Source: an uncultured Planktomarina sp. (GTDB taxonomy: Bacteria; Pseudomonadota; Alphaproteobacteria; Rhodobacterales; Rhodobacteraceae). From it: DNA of 64,000 nt. Position numbers and translations under genes: made by a program. The notes beneath the pieces are model-generated. The model was not told the origin of the DNA. It ran no database searches and was given only the letters and a program-made list of their open reading frames with translations. Shown piece after piece: positions 28,700-40,078 of this stretch. Each line of letters begins with the position of its first letter. The stretch's first letter is position 1. Location of the stretch: assembly GCA_905182535.1 (NCBI GenBank), contig CAJJBZ010000005.1:62001-126000 (forward strand), read 5' to 3'.

Positions 28700-29913
28700 G
28701 AGCGGTAATCCGCATTGATCTCAATATAACCATGGGTGAGGTCGCAAGTCCAAACTGTGATTCTAGCATTTCCGATGCCTAGGTTTATGTGAATCACTAA
28801 GTTGTCTTGCTTCATATAAGCGGTACCAATAGCCTCGGTGTATCCCTTAGCAACCCAACCGTTTTCGGCTACAAGATGTGGTCCAAACCAGATTGAAAGT
28901 CTATCACGGTCGGCCTGTGCTCCAGATTTACCAACAGCCATTACGATTCGGCCCCAATTGGGATCCTCTCCGGCAATGGCAGTTTTCACCAAGGGGGAAT
29001 TGGCAACAGACATCGCCACTCTGCGCGCATCGTCCCGCGAAGCTGCACCGGTGACCTCTACTGCAACAAATTTTGTAGCACCCTCGCCGTCTTTCACCAC
29101 TTGATGTGCCAAATCTAACATAAGGCACTCTAGAGCTCTGGCAAAGCTTTCGTCACTAGACACATCGATGCCAGAGGCCCCAGTCGCTGCGCAGATTAAA
29201 GCATCCGAAGTGGAGGTATCACTATCAACCGTTATGCAGTTAAATGTTTTATTGCTTAGCTCTTTAAGGAGTTTCTGTAAGTCTATTTGTCCAATTTTGG
29301 CATCAGTAAAAATGTAAACCAGCATGGTTGCCATATCTGGTGCGATCATACCTGATCCTTTGGCGATTCCGCTAATAGATACTCTTTTGCCATCTATATC
29401 TAAGGTAGCTGATGATCCCTTCGAAAACGTATCAGTTGTCATGATCGCTTTGGCAGCATCTTCAAGCGCATCACTGCGTAAAGATGCGGTTAAGGCACTT
29501 ATACATCCTATGATCTTATGGTCTGGTAGGACCTCGCCAATGACCCCTGTTGAAGAAGTTAATACTGCACTGGTTGGTAAGTTGAGGCTGGCAGCTACAG
29601 CTGTGCAAATGCGATCTACAGATGCTTGTCCCGCAGTACCCGTGAAGGCGTTGGCATTGCCAGAGTTTACCAGTATTGCGGCTCCCTGTGACATATCTTC
29701 ATTCATTTTAGCCTGGCAGTCCAGCACACATGCCGCGCGGGTGGCGGAGCGTGTAAATACACCTGCAATTGCAGACCCTGCAGCAATTGAGGCAAGCATA
29801 ACATCTGTACGACCGGGGTATTTTACACCTGCTGCGGCTGCTGCAAACTTTACCCCCTCAATTACTGCTAAGTTAGGGAAAACGTCTGGGGCCAAGGGTG
29901 ATATTTTTATCAT
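28696..29913 (-). CDS. argJ: bifunctional ornithine acetyltransferase / N-acetylglutamate synthase
   Basis: Recycles the acetyl group from N-acetylornithine to glutamate in the cyclic arginine pathway. The 405-residue precursor contains KGSGMIAPDMATMLVYI, where autocleavage before the Thr yields alpha and beta subunits. The C-terminal part has EDPNWGRIVMAVGKSGA and ends NADYRS. ATG at 29913 overlaps the parvulin stop, and its stop overlaps the mutT ATG, so three genes are coupled. With argG at 5 kb this gives two arginine genes in the window. Intact. Confidence 0.95.
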   Translation of the reverse strand: MIKISPLAPDVFPNLAVIEGVKFAAAAAGVKYPGRTDVMLASIAAGSAIAGVFTRSATRAACVLDCQAKMNEDMSQGAAILVNSGNANAFTGTAGQASVDRICTAVAASLNLPTSAVLTSSTGVIGEVLPDHKIIGCISALTASLRSDALEDAAKAIMTTDTFSKGSSATLDIDGKRVSISGIAKGSGMIAPDMATMLVYIFTDAKIGQIDLQKLLKELSNKTFNCITVDSDTSTSDALICAATGASGIDVSSDESFARALECLMLDLAHQVVKDGEGATKFVAVEVTGAASRDDARRVAMSVANSPLVKTAIAGEDPNWGRIVMAVGKSGAQADRDRLSIWFGPHLVAENGWVAKGYTEAIGTAYMKQDNLVIHINLGIGNARITVWTCDLTHGYIEINADYRS

Positions 29914-30753
29914 TTCACAATCAGATCCAAGGTAGAGAGAATGGATGGATCAATCTCATCTGTTGGCATTATGACATTCGCCGTAGCCATTAGGCCGCGT
30001 AGGTGCTCCTCAACGGCGGCATTTTGTATTTCTACTTCTAATTCACTGCGTACATCTTCATAGGGTTGGTGGAGATGTTTCTCGCGAATTGTTTAAAAAA
30101 ATCAAATGATAGCCAAATTGCGTTTGTACTGGACCGGTATAGGTACCTGCCTCCATACCCATGACCGCCTTTTCAAACGGGGCAACCATTTGCCCCTTGC
30201 CGAACCAGCCTAGATCACCGCCGCGTGGACCTGAAGGGCCTGTGGAATGCTCAGCTGCTAATCCACCGAAATCAGCTCCACCATCTAACATAGCTAAAAG
30301 CTTCCTCGCTTTCTGCTCTGTTTCAACTAAGATATGGGAAGCTTTATACTCTTGCTCACCAGATCCTACTGGAAATTTAGCTGCATAGGTGGCTTGCAGA
30401 GCCCTTTCTGTGACGGCATTGGCGCGCAGTTCATTTATTACAACAGACGATAGAATATTACGACGCTGGTTTTGCATTGCTATGGCGAGCCAGCTTGGAT
30501 CTTTTGTCATGGAGCTAGCTAGCAGTTCTTGTTGGATCAATTGTTCGATAATACCGTTGAATAATGTATTGTCATCCAGGCTTTGGTATTGGTCTGGTAA
30601 CTGGCGCTTAACGTCAAGCATATGCCCTAAAGTCAACTCTGTTTCACCAACTGTGGCCACAACGGTACTTAGTTTTTGGTCCTGAGCAGCCAAGGAAGAC
30701 GAAAGCAGTAGTGCGATAGCTATTCCCTGCAAAATAGAGTGTGATTTTAACAT
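29910..30753 (-). CDS. parvulin-type peptidyl-prolyl isomerase, exported (frameshifted near 30080)
   Basis: A SurA/PrsA-like folding factor of about 280 residues. The start at the ATG at 30753 (AAGGAAGAAACA before it) gives a signal peptide HSILQGIAIALLLSSSLAAQ; then an N-terminal helical chaperone part and one rotamase domain: ASHILVETEQKARKLL, DFGGLAAEHSTGPSGPRGGDLGWFGKGQM, GPVQTQFGYHLI. The frame breaks at 30078-30083; the expected tail (HLHQPYEDVRSELEVEIQNAA... to LSTLDLIVK) continues in another frame and ends at 29910, overlapping argJ. Periplasmic role inferred from the signal. Divergent from secA. Confidence 0.86.
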
Positions 30754-30941
30754 TGTTTCTTCCTTTAAAGCGCACGGAATAGTCCGCGCCGTTGACACCG
30801 TAATGCTGGACACATACATCAATCGGGTGGCCCTGAGGGGACCAGCCTACAATAATACAAGCCTTTCACTTTTCATAAGCTGAGGCAGCGCAGTGGGCAA
30901 GCATATCCCTCATATGATTTGAATAACCATGCGGAGTGGAT

Positions 30942-33606
30942 ATGCTGGGTTTAGGAACAATTGCTAAAAAAGTTTTTGGCACACCAAATGATCGTAAGAT
31001 CAAAGAGACCAGACCTGTGGTTGATCAAATAAATGCATTAGAGGCGCAATTCGTAGCCCTAAGCGACCAAGGCTTGATCGAGAAAACTAACGAGCTGAGA
31101 GATCGCGCGAAGGCTGGCGAGCCTTTGGATAAGATTTTGCCAGAAGCTTTCGCTAATTGTCGCGAAGCTGCCAAGCGCGCGCTGGGCCTTAGAGCTTTCG
31201 ATGTGCAGCTTATGGGCGGGATATTCCTGCATCAAGGTAATATTTCTGAGATGAAAACTGGCGAAGGCAAAACTTTGGTGGCTACATTCCCAGCCTACTT
31301 AAATGCTTTGACTGGTGAGGGTGTGCATATTGTTACGGTCAACGATTATCTGGCGCGTCGTGATGCGGATTGGATGTCTAAAGTCTACGGCGCCTTAGGT
31401 ATGACTACTGGCGTGGTGTACCCACAGCAACCAGACGCTGAAAAAGCTGAAGCCTATGCGTGTGATGTGACCTATGCCACAAACAATGAGCTGGGGTTTG
31501 ACTACCTTCGTGATAATATGAAATCTGAGTTGAGCCAAATGCACCAGCGGTCCCACAATTTCGCAGTTGTGGATGAGGTGGATTCGATTTTGATCGATGA
31601 AGCTCGAACACCTCTAATCATTTCGGGTCAATCACAGGATCGTTCAGAGCTATATCAAACGATTGATGTTTTGATCCCAGAAGTATTGGATGAGTATTTT
31701 ACCTTAGATGAAAAGACTAAGAGTGTGACGTTCTCAGATCCGGGTAATGATTGGCTAGAGGAAATTTTGAGCCAAAAGGTTATATTGCCAGAAGGCCAGT
31801 CCTTGTATGATCCTGAAAGCACGACAATCGTACATCACGTAAATCAAGCGCTTCGGGCACATAAACTGTTTTACCGTGATAAGGATTATATCGTACGGGA
31901 TAATGAGGTTGTCCTGATCGATGAATTTACAGGTCGTATGATGGCTGGTCGACGTTTGTCAGATGGTTTGCATCAGGCGATTGAGGCCAAAGAGGGTTGT
32001 CAAATTCAGCCAGAAAATGTGACACTAGCTTCCGTGACATTTCAAAACTATTTTCGTTTATATGATAAATTGAGCGGTATGACTGGTACTGCTTTGACAG
32101 AGGCCGATGAGTTTTGCTGAGATTTATGGTTTGGGTGTTGTTGAAGTGCCAACCAACCAACCTGTCGCGCGGGTTGATGAAGATGATCAAGTATATCGCA
32201 CCACTGCTGAAAAATACAATGCTGTTGTTGAAGCAATCAAAGTGTCTTATGATCAAAAACAACCTGTGTTAGTTGGGACAACTTCGATTGAGAAATCGGA
32301 GTTTTTGTCCGGTCTTTTGACAGAGGCAGGAGTGATCCATAATGTTCTGAATGCCCGCCAGCATGAAAAAGAAGCGAAAATTGTGGCCGACGCAGGTAAG
32401 CTTGGGGCTGTCACAATTGCTACAAATATGGCTGGTCGTGGTACGGATATTAAACTGGGAGGAAACGTTGAATTTACAATAATGGAAGCAGTTGCAGCCG
32501 ACCCGAGCGCAGACCCAGACGAAATCCGCAACCGAATTGAGACAGAGCATATAACTGATGAGCAAGCCGTTAAGGTGGCTGGCGGCCTGTATGTTCTGGC
32601 AACGGAACGACACGAATCACGGCGTATTGATAACCAGTTGCGTGGTCGTTCAGGCCGGCAGGGTGACCCAGGGCGCAGTTCTTTCTTTTTGTCACTCGAT
32701 GATGATTTAATGCGGATTTTTGGGTCAGAACGTCTTGAAAAGGTTTTAAACACGTTGGGCATGAAAGAGGGTGAGGCTATTGTACACTCTTGGGTCAATA
32801 AGTCTTTGGAGCGTGCGCAATCAAAAGTTGAAGGTCGTAACTTTGACATGCGCAAACAGCTTTTAAAATTTGATGATGTAATGAACGACCAGCGCAAAGT
32901 AATTTTTGGCCAGCGTCGTGAAATCATGGAAGCTGAAGATTTGGCCGAAATTACCCAAGATATGCGCTATCAGGTGATTGATGATCTGGTTACGCAATTC
33001 ATGCCGCCCAAATCCTATGCTGATCAATGGAATACTGAAGGGTTGCAGTCCGCTCTTCTTGAGGGCGTGGGTCTCGAGGCTCCTGTCGTCGAATGGGCTG
33101 CCGAGGAGGGTGTTGATGATGACATAATCCGCGAAAAACTGGAAGATTTGGGTGATAAATTTATGGCTAAAAAAGCTGTTGATTTTGGACCTGAAAACAT
33201 GCGGATGATCGAAAAGCAAGTGTTGCTCGAAACTATTGATGGCAAATGGCGCGAGCACTTGGTGACCTTGGAGCATTTGCGTGCTGTGGTAGGCTTTCGT
33301 AGTTACGCCCAACGTGACCCGCTGAATGAGTATAAATCTGAGTCTTTTCAACTTTTTGAAAGCTTGTTAGATAGTTTGCGTGAACAGGTTACGCAGGTGC
33401 TTGGTAATGTGAGGATGCGCTCTGCGGACGAACAACAGGCTACGATGATGCTTCAGCAGGCAGCTCTAAAACAGCAAATGCAGATATCTGAGGAGCTTGT
33501 AAGCTTTAATGAAAACGATCGTTCTACGTGGGGTAACCCTGGTCGTAATGAAAGCTGCCCTTGCGGTTCAGGTAAAAAATTCAAGCAGTGTCACGGGAAG
33601 ATTTAA
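30942..33606 (+). CDS. secA: preprotein translocase ATPase SecA (frameshifted near 32113)
   Basis: Drives protein export through SecYEG. The ATG at 30942 gives [18 protein letters not shown]. Visible motifs are Walker [60 protein letters not shown], and the zinc-binding tail [14 protein letters not shown]. The frame breaks at TEADEF (32111-32116); removal of one T from TTTT restores [16 protein letters not shown]. Both halves are complete, and SecA is essential, so this is almost certainly a sequence error. About 887 residues when joined. Confidence 0.95.
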
Positions 33607-33856
33607 CAGTATTTTAAATTATAATTTGTGATGGTTTGAGTAAATAATCAGCCGATTTAATTAGGATTTTACATGCCGCTGTTTTCGAATGCAGCTTACA
33701 TAAAGTTATATGGTACAATTTCTTAAAGGCATGAATTTATCGTTCAGTAAGATAGATGTTTATAATCTGACACAATGTTAACATTATGTACAACCCGGTT
33801 ATCATTATAGGTTTTTTCATTTTTCCTTAAAATATTATTTGAAGAAATTGATATTT

Positions 33857-33979
33857 TTAGAGTTTACTCATTGTGGGTTCTGATGCAACGACGGGCTCCA
33901 CCACAGTAGAAGCAGGTGTTGTACACGCTGCAATTGTTAGAGCGCTACAGATTAAAAGAACAGTTCCAAGTTTCCGCAT
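33857..33979 (-). CDS. very small predicted lipoprotein (40 residues)
   Basis: An ATG at 33979 opens a 40-residue reading frame: positive start MRKL, hydrophobic core GTVLLICSALTIAAC with a lipobox (IAAC, Cys19), then a short polar tail TTPASTVVEPVVASEPTMSKL. This is the exact layout of the tiny lipoproteins common in roseobacters and other proteobacteria, whose functions are mostly unknown. The ribosome-binding site is weak (GGATA). It is the only coding signal I see between secA and glmM (33607-34076); the rest of that gap is AT-rich without recognisable elements. Confidence 0.65.
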   Translation of the reverse strand: MRKLGTVLLICSALTIAACTTPASTVVEPVVASEPTMSKL

Positions 33980-34076
33980 AATTTATATCCATTTATATTT
34001 TTCTGATTATTAAGTAATAACGACTATGTCAAATCAACGCAACTCACCAAAGTTTTTATACAAAAAGTATATTATC

Positions 34077-35420
34077 TTACGCGACATCCTGTACGGCCTG
34101 AGCCACATCTTCAATTACCTGCAGGAGTAAAGCTTGATCCTCTGCCTCAACCATTACTCGAATAAGTGGCTCTGTACCTGATTTTCGGATTAGAAGCCGG
34201 CCTTTTCCTAACAAAGAGGCCTCAGCGTCCTTAATTGCCGCTTTAACTGTTACCGTTTCGAGTGGAGCTTTATCTACCGTGAACCTGACGTTCTTTAAGA
34301 GTTGTGGGCAGGGCGAGAACACCTTGGCTAGCTCACTTGCTGGCTTGCCAACCTCAACCATGGCTGCTAGAAACTGAAGCCCGGCAAGTAGGCCATCACC
34401 GGTGGTGGCGTAGTCACTCATGACGATATGGCCAGATTGTTCACCACCAAGGTTGTAACCGCCGCGGCGCATTGCATCCACTACGTAACGATCTCCTACA
34501 TCTGTCCGATGTAGCCCGATGCCCTGAGTCCCAAGCCAACGCTCCAAGCCCAAATTTGACATAACCGTAGCGACTAAAGCCCCACCGCGCAAAACACCAG
34601 ACTTGGCCCAGCGTGCAGCAATCAAACCCATGATTTGATCCCCATCGGCAATATTACCTTTTTCATCTATAATCGCAATGCGGTCTGCATCGCCATCGAG
34701 GCAAATACCCATATCTGCCCCATGCTCTAAGACTGTAGATACGGCTTTTTGGGGAGCCGTAGAGCCGACGCCATTATTGATATTGTAGCCATTAGGCCGC
34801 ACACCAATAGGAATAACTTCGGCCCCCAATTCCCAGAGCACTTCTGGCGCTGCGCGATAGGCAGCACCGTTGGCGCAATCGATAACAATCTTGAGCCCAT
34901 CCAAGCGCTTACCGGTAGGAAAGGTGGCCTTAGTTGCCTCAACATAGCGTCCAGTTGCACTTTCGATTCTATTGGCGCGGCCAATATTATCAGGTAGGCA
35001 CAGATCAACCCCACTATTAAATAAGGCCTCAATCTCTGCCTCTGCGGCGTCTGAAAGTTTGTAGCCATCTGGTCCAAAAAACTTTATTCCATTGTCATGA
35101 TGTGGATTGTGACTGGCAGAAATCATCACGCCAACATCTGCACGCATTGAGTGGGTGAGCATGCCAACTGCGGGGGTTGGGATCGGGCCCAAAAGCACTA
35201 CGTCTATACCAGTAGATAAAAAACCAGCTGTAAGTGCGTTTTCGATCATATAACCTGATCGTCTTGTGTCCTTGCCTATAACAACCCTATGAACTCTTGC
35301 CTTACCGTGTCTAAAATACCGCCCGGCTGCCGTGGCTAGCCGCAATGCGGCTTCAGCTGTCATTGGATAAGTATTTGCGGTTCCGCGCACTCCATCAGTT
35401 CCAAATAGGGTACGTTTCAT
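34077..35420 (-). CDS. glmM: phosphoglucosamine mutase
   Basis: Interconverts glucosamine 6- and 1-phosphate for UDP-GlcNAc and hence peptidoglycan and lipopolysaccharide. In 447 residues: FGTDGVRG (6-13), active phosphoserine Ser103 in MISASHNP, the metal loop DGDADR, GEQSGH (sugar-binding) and [12 protein letters not shown] (phosphate-binding). Length and motifs are standard. ATG at 35420. Stands alone, transcribed away from secA's end. Confidence 0.95.
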   Translation of the reverse strand: MKRTLFGTDGVRGTANTYPMTAEAALRLATAAGRYFRHGKARVHRVVIGKDTRRSGYMIENALTAGFLSTGIDVVLLGPIPTPAVGMLTHSMRADVGVMISASHNPHHDNGIKFFGPDGYKLSDAAEAEIEALFNSGVDLCLPDNIGRANRIESATGRYVEATKATFPTGKRLDGLKIVIDCANGAAYRAAPEVLWELGAEVIPIGVRPNGYNINNGVGSTAPQKAVSTVLEHGADMGICLDGDADRIAIIDEKGNIADGDQIMGLIAARWAKSGVLRGGALVATVMSNLGLERWLGTQGIGLHRTDVGDRYVVDAMRRGGYNLGGEQSGHIVMSDYATTGDGLLAGLQFLAAMVEVGKPASELAKVFSPCPQLLKNVRFTVDKAPLETVTVKAAIKDAEASLLGKGRLLIRKSGTEPLIRVMVEAEDQALLLQVIEDVAQAVQDVA

Positions 35421-35535
35421 ATTTATTCCTCTCAGACCAACTAGGGTCTATTCCCACTTTTGGAATGATACATGCAACATGTGGAAAATACTATCCGGCC
35501 CTACTGTATCAAAACTTTCTCAAAAATATATCGAT

Positions 35536-37068
35536 TTAAGTTAAATGTGCTGCAATCCAACCGAACGTGGCTGCGCCGATAAGAGCGAGCAGGATCCAAC
35601 TTTTTTTGAAGTCATGCGTTGCCGGGCGCTGTTGGGAGGTATTGTAGGTTCGGATTAATGCTGCTTCGGCTAGCTGTGGTAGTTTCGGTCCAAAGCGCGA
35701 CAAAACACGCGCAGTTTTCAATAAGTCATTAATTAGGGCTCTGGGGCCGATACTTTGCTTGATGTACTCTTCTACAATCGGATGTGCCACTTCCCAGATG
35801 TTAATTTGTGGATGCAAGCTGCGCGCCACTCCTTCCACCACAACCATGGTTCGCTGTAAAAGGATCAGCTCTGTACGGGTTTCCATTCCAAATTGTTCTG
35901 TGACACCGAACAGATAGGTTAGGACCCTTCCCATGCTAATTTGTGTGGCATCCATACCGAAAATGGGCTCACCTACCGCGCGCAACGCGCGCGCGAATTC
36001 ATCGATATCTTTGTCAGCGGGAACGTACCCAGCTTCAAAATGGACCTCGGCCACGCGTCTGTAATCTCGACGGATAAAGCCAAACAAAATTTCTGCATAG
36101 ACTCGGCGGGTGTATTCATCGATGCGCCCCATGATGCCAAAATCATATGCAATGATATTACCGTTAGCTGCTACCTTGATATTGCCTTGATGCAAATCTG
36201 CGTGGAAAAACCCATCACGCAGGGCGTGAGATAAAAATAATTGTAATAGCTGTTTTAGCCAATTTTTCTCCGGTCATGGCCCGCAGCGTCCAATGCGGCA
36301 TTATCTCCAGCCGAGATGCCTTCGGCCCAGTCCATTGTCATTACATTCTTGCCAGATAAGTTCCAATTTATTCTTGGCAGTTGAAAGCCCTTGTCGGATT
36401 CGGTGTTTGCTGCAAACTCACTTGCAGCACTGCTTTCAAGCCTGAGGTCCAGTTCGCCCATCACTACACCCTCAAAGTGAGCAATTACATCCAAAGGTCG
36501 CAGGCGGCGCGCCCCGGGGAGCCAGTATTTCAATCATTCTGGCGGCAAAATAAAAAGCGTCGATATCGCGACGAAAAGCCTTCTCAATTCCTGGGCGGAG
36601 CACTTTGATAGCAACATCTGAACCGTCCGAAACTAGCTTGCCGCGGTGTACCTGTGCAATGGAGGCCGCTGCGACGGGCGCGCTGAACTCATTGAACACA
36701 GCATTTAAGGGCTGTTCAAATTCAGCCTCAATCATCCGTTTGGCGTCCTCCATGGGGAAGGGGGGTAGTTTATCTTGCAACACTCGCATTTGAATGGCTA
36801 GTTCATCGCCCACAACATCAGGGCGGGTTGAAAGAATTTGCCCAAATTTGATATATGCAGGCCCCAAAGCTGTCAGCGCTCGAGTGGCGGGTGGCATACT
36901 TGGATCGCCCCTATAACCGAGCCATTGAAATGGCCAACCTAAAACTTTAGCGCCTAAACGTACGCCCCAAGGGGCACTATAGGCATCTAAAATCACATTC
37001 ATTGCACCGGTGCGCTCTAGCGTGGCACCCGTTCGAATAAGTCGGAAAATATTATGTGGACCCCGCAT
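35536..37068 (-). CDS. ubiB: ubiquinone biosynthesis kinase-like protein UbiB (two frameshifts)
   Basis: An ABC1/ADCK atypical kinase needed for ubiquinone synthesis. The first part (RIRT-like N-terminus, LGPAYIKFGQILSTRPDVV, VAAASIAQVHRGKL, DVAIKVLRPG) runs to EILAP. A surplus base in CCCCGGGG at 36512-36519 shifts to GARRLRPLDVIAHFEG. A missing C near 36271 (AAGHD-PE) shifts back to LRDGFFHADLHQGN and YDFGIMGRID. The C-terminus has a predicted membrane segment (SWILLALIGAATFGWIAAHLT). All parts are conserved and in order. ATG at 37068 directly abuts the ubiE stop. Confidence 0.9.
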
Positions 37069-37821
37069 CTAAATTTTCCAACCGGAATGTAAGGCGGCAA
37101 TCCCGAGCGAAAGATTGCGATAGTTAGTATTTTCGAAACCAGCTTCCTGGACCATGCTCAGAAAAGTCTCCTGATCCGGAAACTTTCGAATCGATTCGAC
37201 CAAATATTGATAGCTCTCACGATCATTTGCGATGAGTTTGCCCATCCATGGAATCACATTGAATGAGTAAATATCATAAGCTTTTTGCACCAGGGGAACT
37301 GGAATTTGGTTAAACTCCAAAACCATCAAGCGGCCACCGGGCCGCAACACGCGAAAAGCTTCATTTAGCGCTTCTTGTGGTCGAGTTACGTTGCGGATGC
37401 CAAAGCTGATTGTGTAAACGTCAAAGCTGTTGTCGGCAAAGGGCAGCGCCATTGCATCGCCTACGACCCAATCCATACTGTTAAGCATTTTATCTGCTTC
37501 GGCGCGTTTACGGCCCGCAATTAGCATATTCTCCGTAATATCGAGCACTGTAGCATGACCGAAACTGGCGCGGTTGAGAAATTTAAAGCTGATATCACCG
37601 GTCCCACCCGCGACATCTAGGAGCTTTTGTCCGGGCCTTGGGGCCAGCCAATCCATCATGGCTTCTTTCCAGATGCGATGAATACCCATGCTCATGACGT
37701 CATTCATAACGTCATACTTTTCTGCTACAGAGGTAAAAACACTCTGCACTTTAATAGCCTTTTCAGCCTCGGGCACGGTTTCAAAACCAAAGTGCGTAGT
37801 TTGCTCAGCGTTGTCTTGCAT
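37069..37821 (-). CDS. ubiE: demethylmenaquinone/2-polyprenyl-6-methoxy-benzoquinol C-methyltransferase
   Basis: The C-methyltransferase of quinone synthesis. [53 protein letters not shown] (SAM loop), [14 protein letters not shown] and [12 protein letters not shown] are UbiE signatures. The frame is open to a TTG at 37845, but ATG at 37821 fits the family. Upstream of ubiB in the same direction with no gap, the usual alphaproteobacterial ubiE-ubiB pair. Divergent from mutM. Confidence 0.95.
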   Translation of the reverse strand: MQDNAEQTTHFGFETVPEAEKAIKVQSVFTSVAEKYDVMNDVMSMGIHRIWKEAMMDWLAPRPGQKLLDVAGGTGDISFKFLNRASFGHATVLDITENMLIAGRKRAEADKMLNSMDWVVGDAMALPFADNSFDVYTISFGIRNVTRPQEALNEAFRVLRPGGRLMVLEFNQIPVPLVQKAYDIYSFNVIPWMGKLIANDRESYQYLVESIRKFPDQETFLSMVQEAGFENTNYRNLSLGIAALHSGWKI

Positions 37822-37904
37822 GGGACGGGCCTTTTGTGTGTTCAACCCCCCTTATAATGTGCGGAACGGCTGTTACAATGTGAACTACCATAAGGAAGTC
37901 CAAG

Positions 37905-38756
37905 ATGCCCGAATTACCAGAGGTTGAGACAGTCCGTCGCGGAATCGAATCAGCTATGCAAGGCCAAGTAATCACGGGCGCTGAGGTGAATCGCCCAGAT
38001 TTGCGCTGGCCTTTCCCCCCAAATATGGCAAAGCGCTTATCTGGCGCGCGTGTTGTTGGGCTGCGGCGCCGGTCAAAATACATTCTTATTGATCTAGATT
38101 CAGATGAAACATTGATTGTTCATCTTGGCATGTCTGGCCGTATGTTGGTCTCTGGCACTCAGATTAGTCAATTTTATCAACACCATCCGGCACCTAAAAA
38201 ACATGACCATGTTGTTTTTCACATGGAAAATGGCGCAAGGGTGACCTTCAATGATGCCCGCCGCTTTGGGGCGATGGATCTTGCGTCGACTGCTGCGGTG
38301 GAGCAGCATAAGCTTTTGGCCTTGCTGGGGCCAGAGCCTTTGGGTAATTCGTTTGACGAAACCTACCTTATAGGAGCGCTTTCTGGGAAAAACTCCCCGA
38401 TTAAATCGACCCTCTTAGATCAGAGAATCATTGCAGGTTTGGGTAATATTTATGTTTGTGAAGTGCTTTTTCGTGCAAAAATTTCACCAATGACTAAAGC
38501 GAGTGAGTTGTCAAAATTGCAAATTGGCAAGATTGTGCCCATCATACGGGAAGTGCTTGAGGAGGCTATTTTGGCAGGCGGTTCGAGCCTTAAAGACTAC
38601 CGCCAAACTGGTGGTGAACTTGGTTATTTTCAACATACTTTTCGGGTTTATGACCAAGAAAATCAACTCTGTTCATCTGTGGGCTGCACAGGTGTCATAG
38701 TGCGTGTCATACAAGCGGGGCGTTCGAGTTACTACTGCCCAAGATGTCAGAGATAA
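37905..38756 (+). CDS. mutM: formamidopyrimidine-DNA glycosylase
   Basis: Base-excision repair glycosylase/AP lyase for 8-oxoguanine. The mature N-terminus [12 protein letters not shown] supplies Pro2 and Glu3 of the active site; Lys58 in RRRSKYILI is the conserved beta-elimination lysine; GLGNIYVCE and the C-terminal zinc finger (CSSVGCTG...YYCPRC) are complete. 283 residues. Divergent from ubiE, a conserved arrangement in this family. Together with mutT at 28.5 kb it forms part of the 8-oxoguanine defence. Confidence 0.95.
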   Translation: MPELPEVETVRRGIESAMQGQVITGAEVNRPDLRWPFPPNMAKRLSGARVVGLRRRSKYILIDLDSDETLIVHLGMSGRMLVSGTQISQFYQHHPAPKKHDHVVFHMENGARVTFNDARRFGAMDLASTAAVEQHKLLALLGPEPLGNSFDETYLIGALSGKNSPIKSTLLDQRIIAGLGNIYVCEVLFRAKISPMTKASELSKLQIGKIVPIIREVLEEAILAGGSSLKDYRQTGGELGYFQHTFRVYDQENQLCSSVGCTGVIVRVIQAGRSSYYCPRCQR

Positions 38757-38819
38757 CTTGATATCGAATATGAACATGATATGCGCTAGAGGCTTAACGT
38801 AACAATTCAGGAGCCAAAA

Positions 38820-39596
38820 ATGGCTTATGAGACCATCATTGTTGAAATTGTAGATCACATCTGCGTCATAAAATTAAACCGTCCAACGGCCCTCAACGCG
38901 CTGAACAGCCAATTGGTGGCTGAACTGGGTGACGCTGTGGTTCAGGCTGATGAAAACGATAAAGTCCGTTGCATGATCATTTCTGGGTCTGAAAAAGCCT
39001 TTGCCGCTGGGGCTGATATTACTGAAATGGCTGAGAAAAGTTTTGTTGATGTTGTGTCTGGCGATTTATTTGGTGCTAGCATGATGCCTGTTCAAGAAGC
39101 CAAAAAGCCCATTATTGCGGCTGTGTCTGGCTATGCGCTGGGTGGCGGGTGTGAGTTAGCAATGATGTGTGATTTTATCATATGTGGAGACAATGCTAAG
39201 TTTGGTCAGCCTGAAATTAATCTTGGGGTGATTGCTGGCATTGGCGGTACGCAGCGACTCACGCGCTTTGTAGGCAAGTCTAAAGCGATGGACATGAATT
39301 TAACTGGGCGCTTTATGGATGCCGAAGAGGCAGAGCGCTCGGGGCTAGTTAGCCGAGTTGTTCCAGTTAAGCGCTTGATGGAAGTCACTTTGGAGGTGGC
39401 GGCCAAAATAGCTGAGAAATCACAAATTTCGACTAAGGCTGTGAAGGATGCAGTAAACAGATCTTATGAGACCACACTGGCTGAAGGTCTGTTGTTTGAG
39501 CGCAGGGTGTTTCATTCAATGTTTGCAACTGAGGATCAAAAAGAGGGTATGTCTGCATTTGTTGAAAAGCGTGAGCCGCAATTCCGCGATAAGTAG
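38820..39596 (+). CDS. enoyl-CoA hydratase/isomerase (crotonase) family protein
   Basis: A 258-residue crotonase. NRPTALNALNSQLV, GSEKAFAAGADITEM (oxyanion-hole segment), GYALGGGCELAMMCDF (second oxyanion residue and catalytic Glu) and LGVIAGIGGTQRLTRFVG with the second Glu are the short-chain enoyl-CoA hydratase pattern, as in FadB1/PaaF types. It hydrates trans-2-enoyl-CoA in beta-oxidation. ATG at 38820. It regularly lies between mutM and rpsT in Rhodobacteraceae. The 152 bases to rpsT hold no clear gene. Confidence 0.92.
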   Translation: MAYETIIVEIVDHICVIKLNRPTALNALNSQLVAELGDAVVQADENDKVRCMIISGSEKAFAAGADITEMAEKSFVDVVSGDLFGASMMPVQEAKKPIIAAVSGYALGGGCELAMMCDFIICGDNAKFGQPEINLGVIAGIGGTQRLTRFVGKSKAMDMNLTGRFMDAEEAERSGLVSRVVPVKRLMEVTLEVAAKIAEKSQISTKAVKDAVNRSYETTLAEGLLFERRVFHSMFATEDQKEGMSAFVEKREPQFRDK

Positions 39597-39748
39597 ATTC
39601 AGAATTACTTTGCATTCCACTAGAAACCCTTTATAGGCTCGTAAAGAACATGCGCGTGTGGCCCGCTTGGCTTTAGATAATCCGGTCCAATTAGGTATGG
39701 GCCTAGCGGTAATACGTGTGGCACAAGATTAAAATAGGACATGATATC

Positions 39749-40012
39749 ATGGCAAATTCCCCACAAGCTAAAAAACGCGCGCGTCAAATTGAGCGTCGTA
39801 CAGCCATAAACAAAACCCGCAAATCACGTATCCGGACATTTCTCCGCAAAGTTGAAGAAGCAATTGATTCTGGTGATAAAGATGCGGCAATCGCAGCTTT
39901 GCGTGCGGCGCAACCTGAGCTGATGCGCGGTGTAACCAAGGGCCTTTTCCATAAAAACACAGCTTCACGCAAAGTTTCTCGATTGGCCTCAAGGGTTAAA
40001 GCTATCTCCTAA
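39749..40012 (+). CDS. rpsT: 30S ribosomal protein S20
   Basis: The 87-residue S20, which binds the 5' domain of 16S r[24 protein letters not shown] and [16 protein letters not shown] are diagnostic. The start is the ATG at 39749; the frame is open upstream but not conserved. Followed by a terminator at 40042-40064. Next to dnaA as in other Rhodobacteraceae. Confidence 0.96.
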   Translation: MANSPQAKKRARQIERRTAINKTRKSRIRTFLRKVEEAIDSGDKDAAIAALRAAQPELMRGVTKGLFHKNTASRKVSRLASRVKAIS

Positions 40013-40041
40013 TCAGTATCAAAAACTTGCAAATGAGAAAG

Positions 40042-40064
40042 TGCCGATTGGTTTCGGCATTTTC
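40042..40064 (+). terminator. Rho-independent terminator after rpsT
   Basis: TGCCGA (40042-40047) and TCGGCA (40054-40059) form a 6-bp stem with a TTGGTT loop, followed by a T-rich stretch (TTTTCT). It lies 30 bases after the rpsT stop. Confidence 0.78.
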
Positions 40065-40078
40065 TCTATTCAGGTATA

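Noticed and set aside
39640..39733. A coding-looking tail ([20 protein letters not shown] then stop) between ech and rpsT
   Set aside because: No start codon or upstream frame supports it and I do not recognise it. It may be chance or a remnant too short to name.
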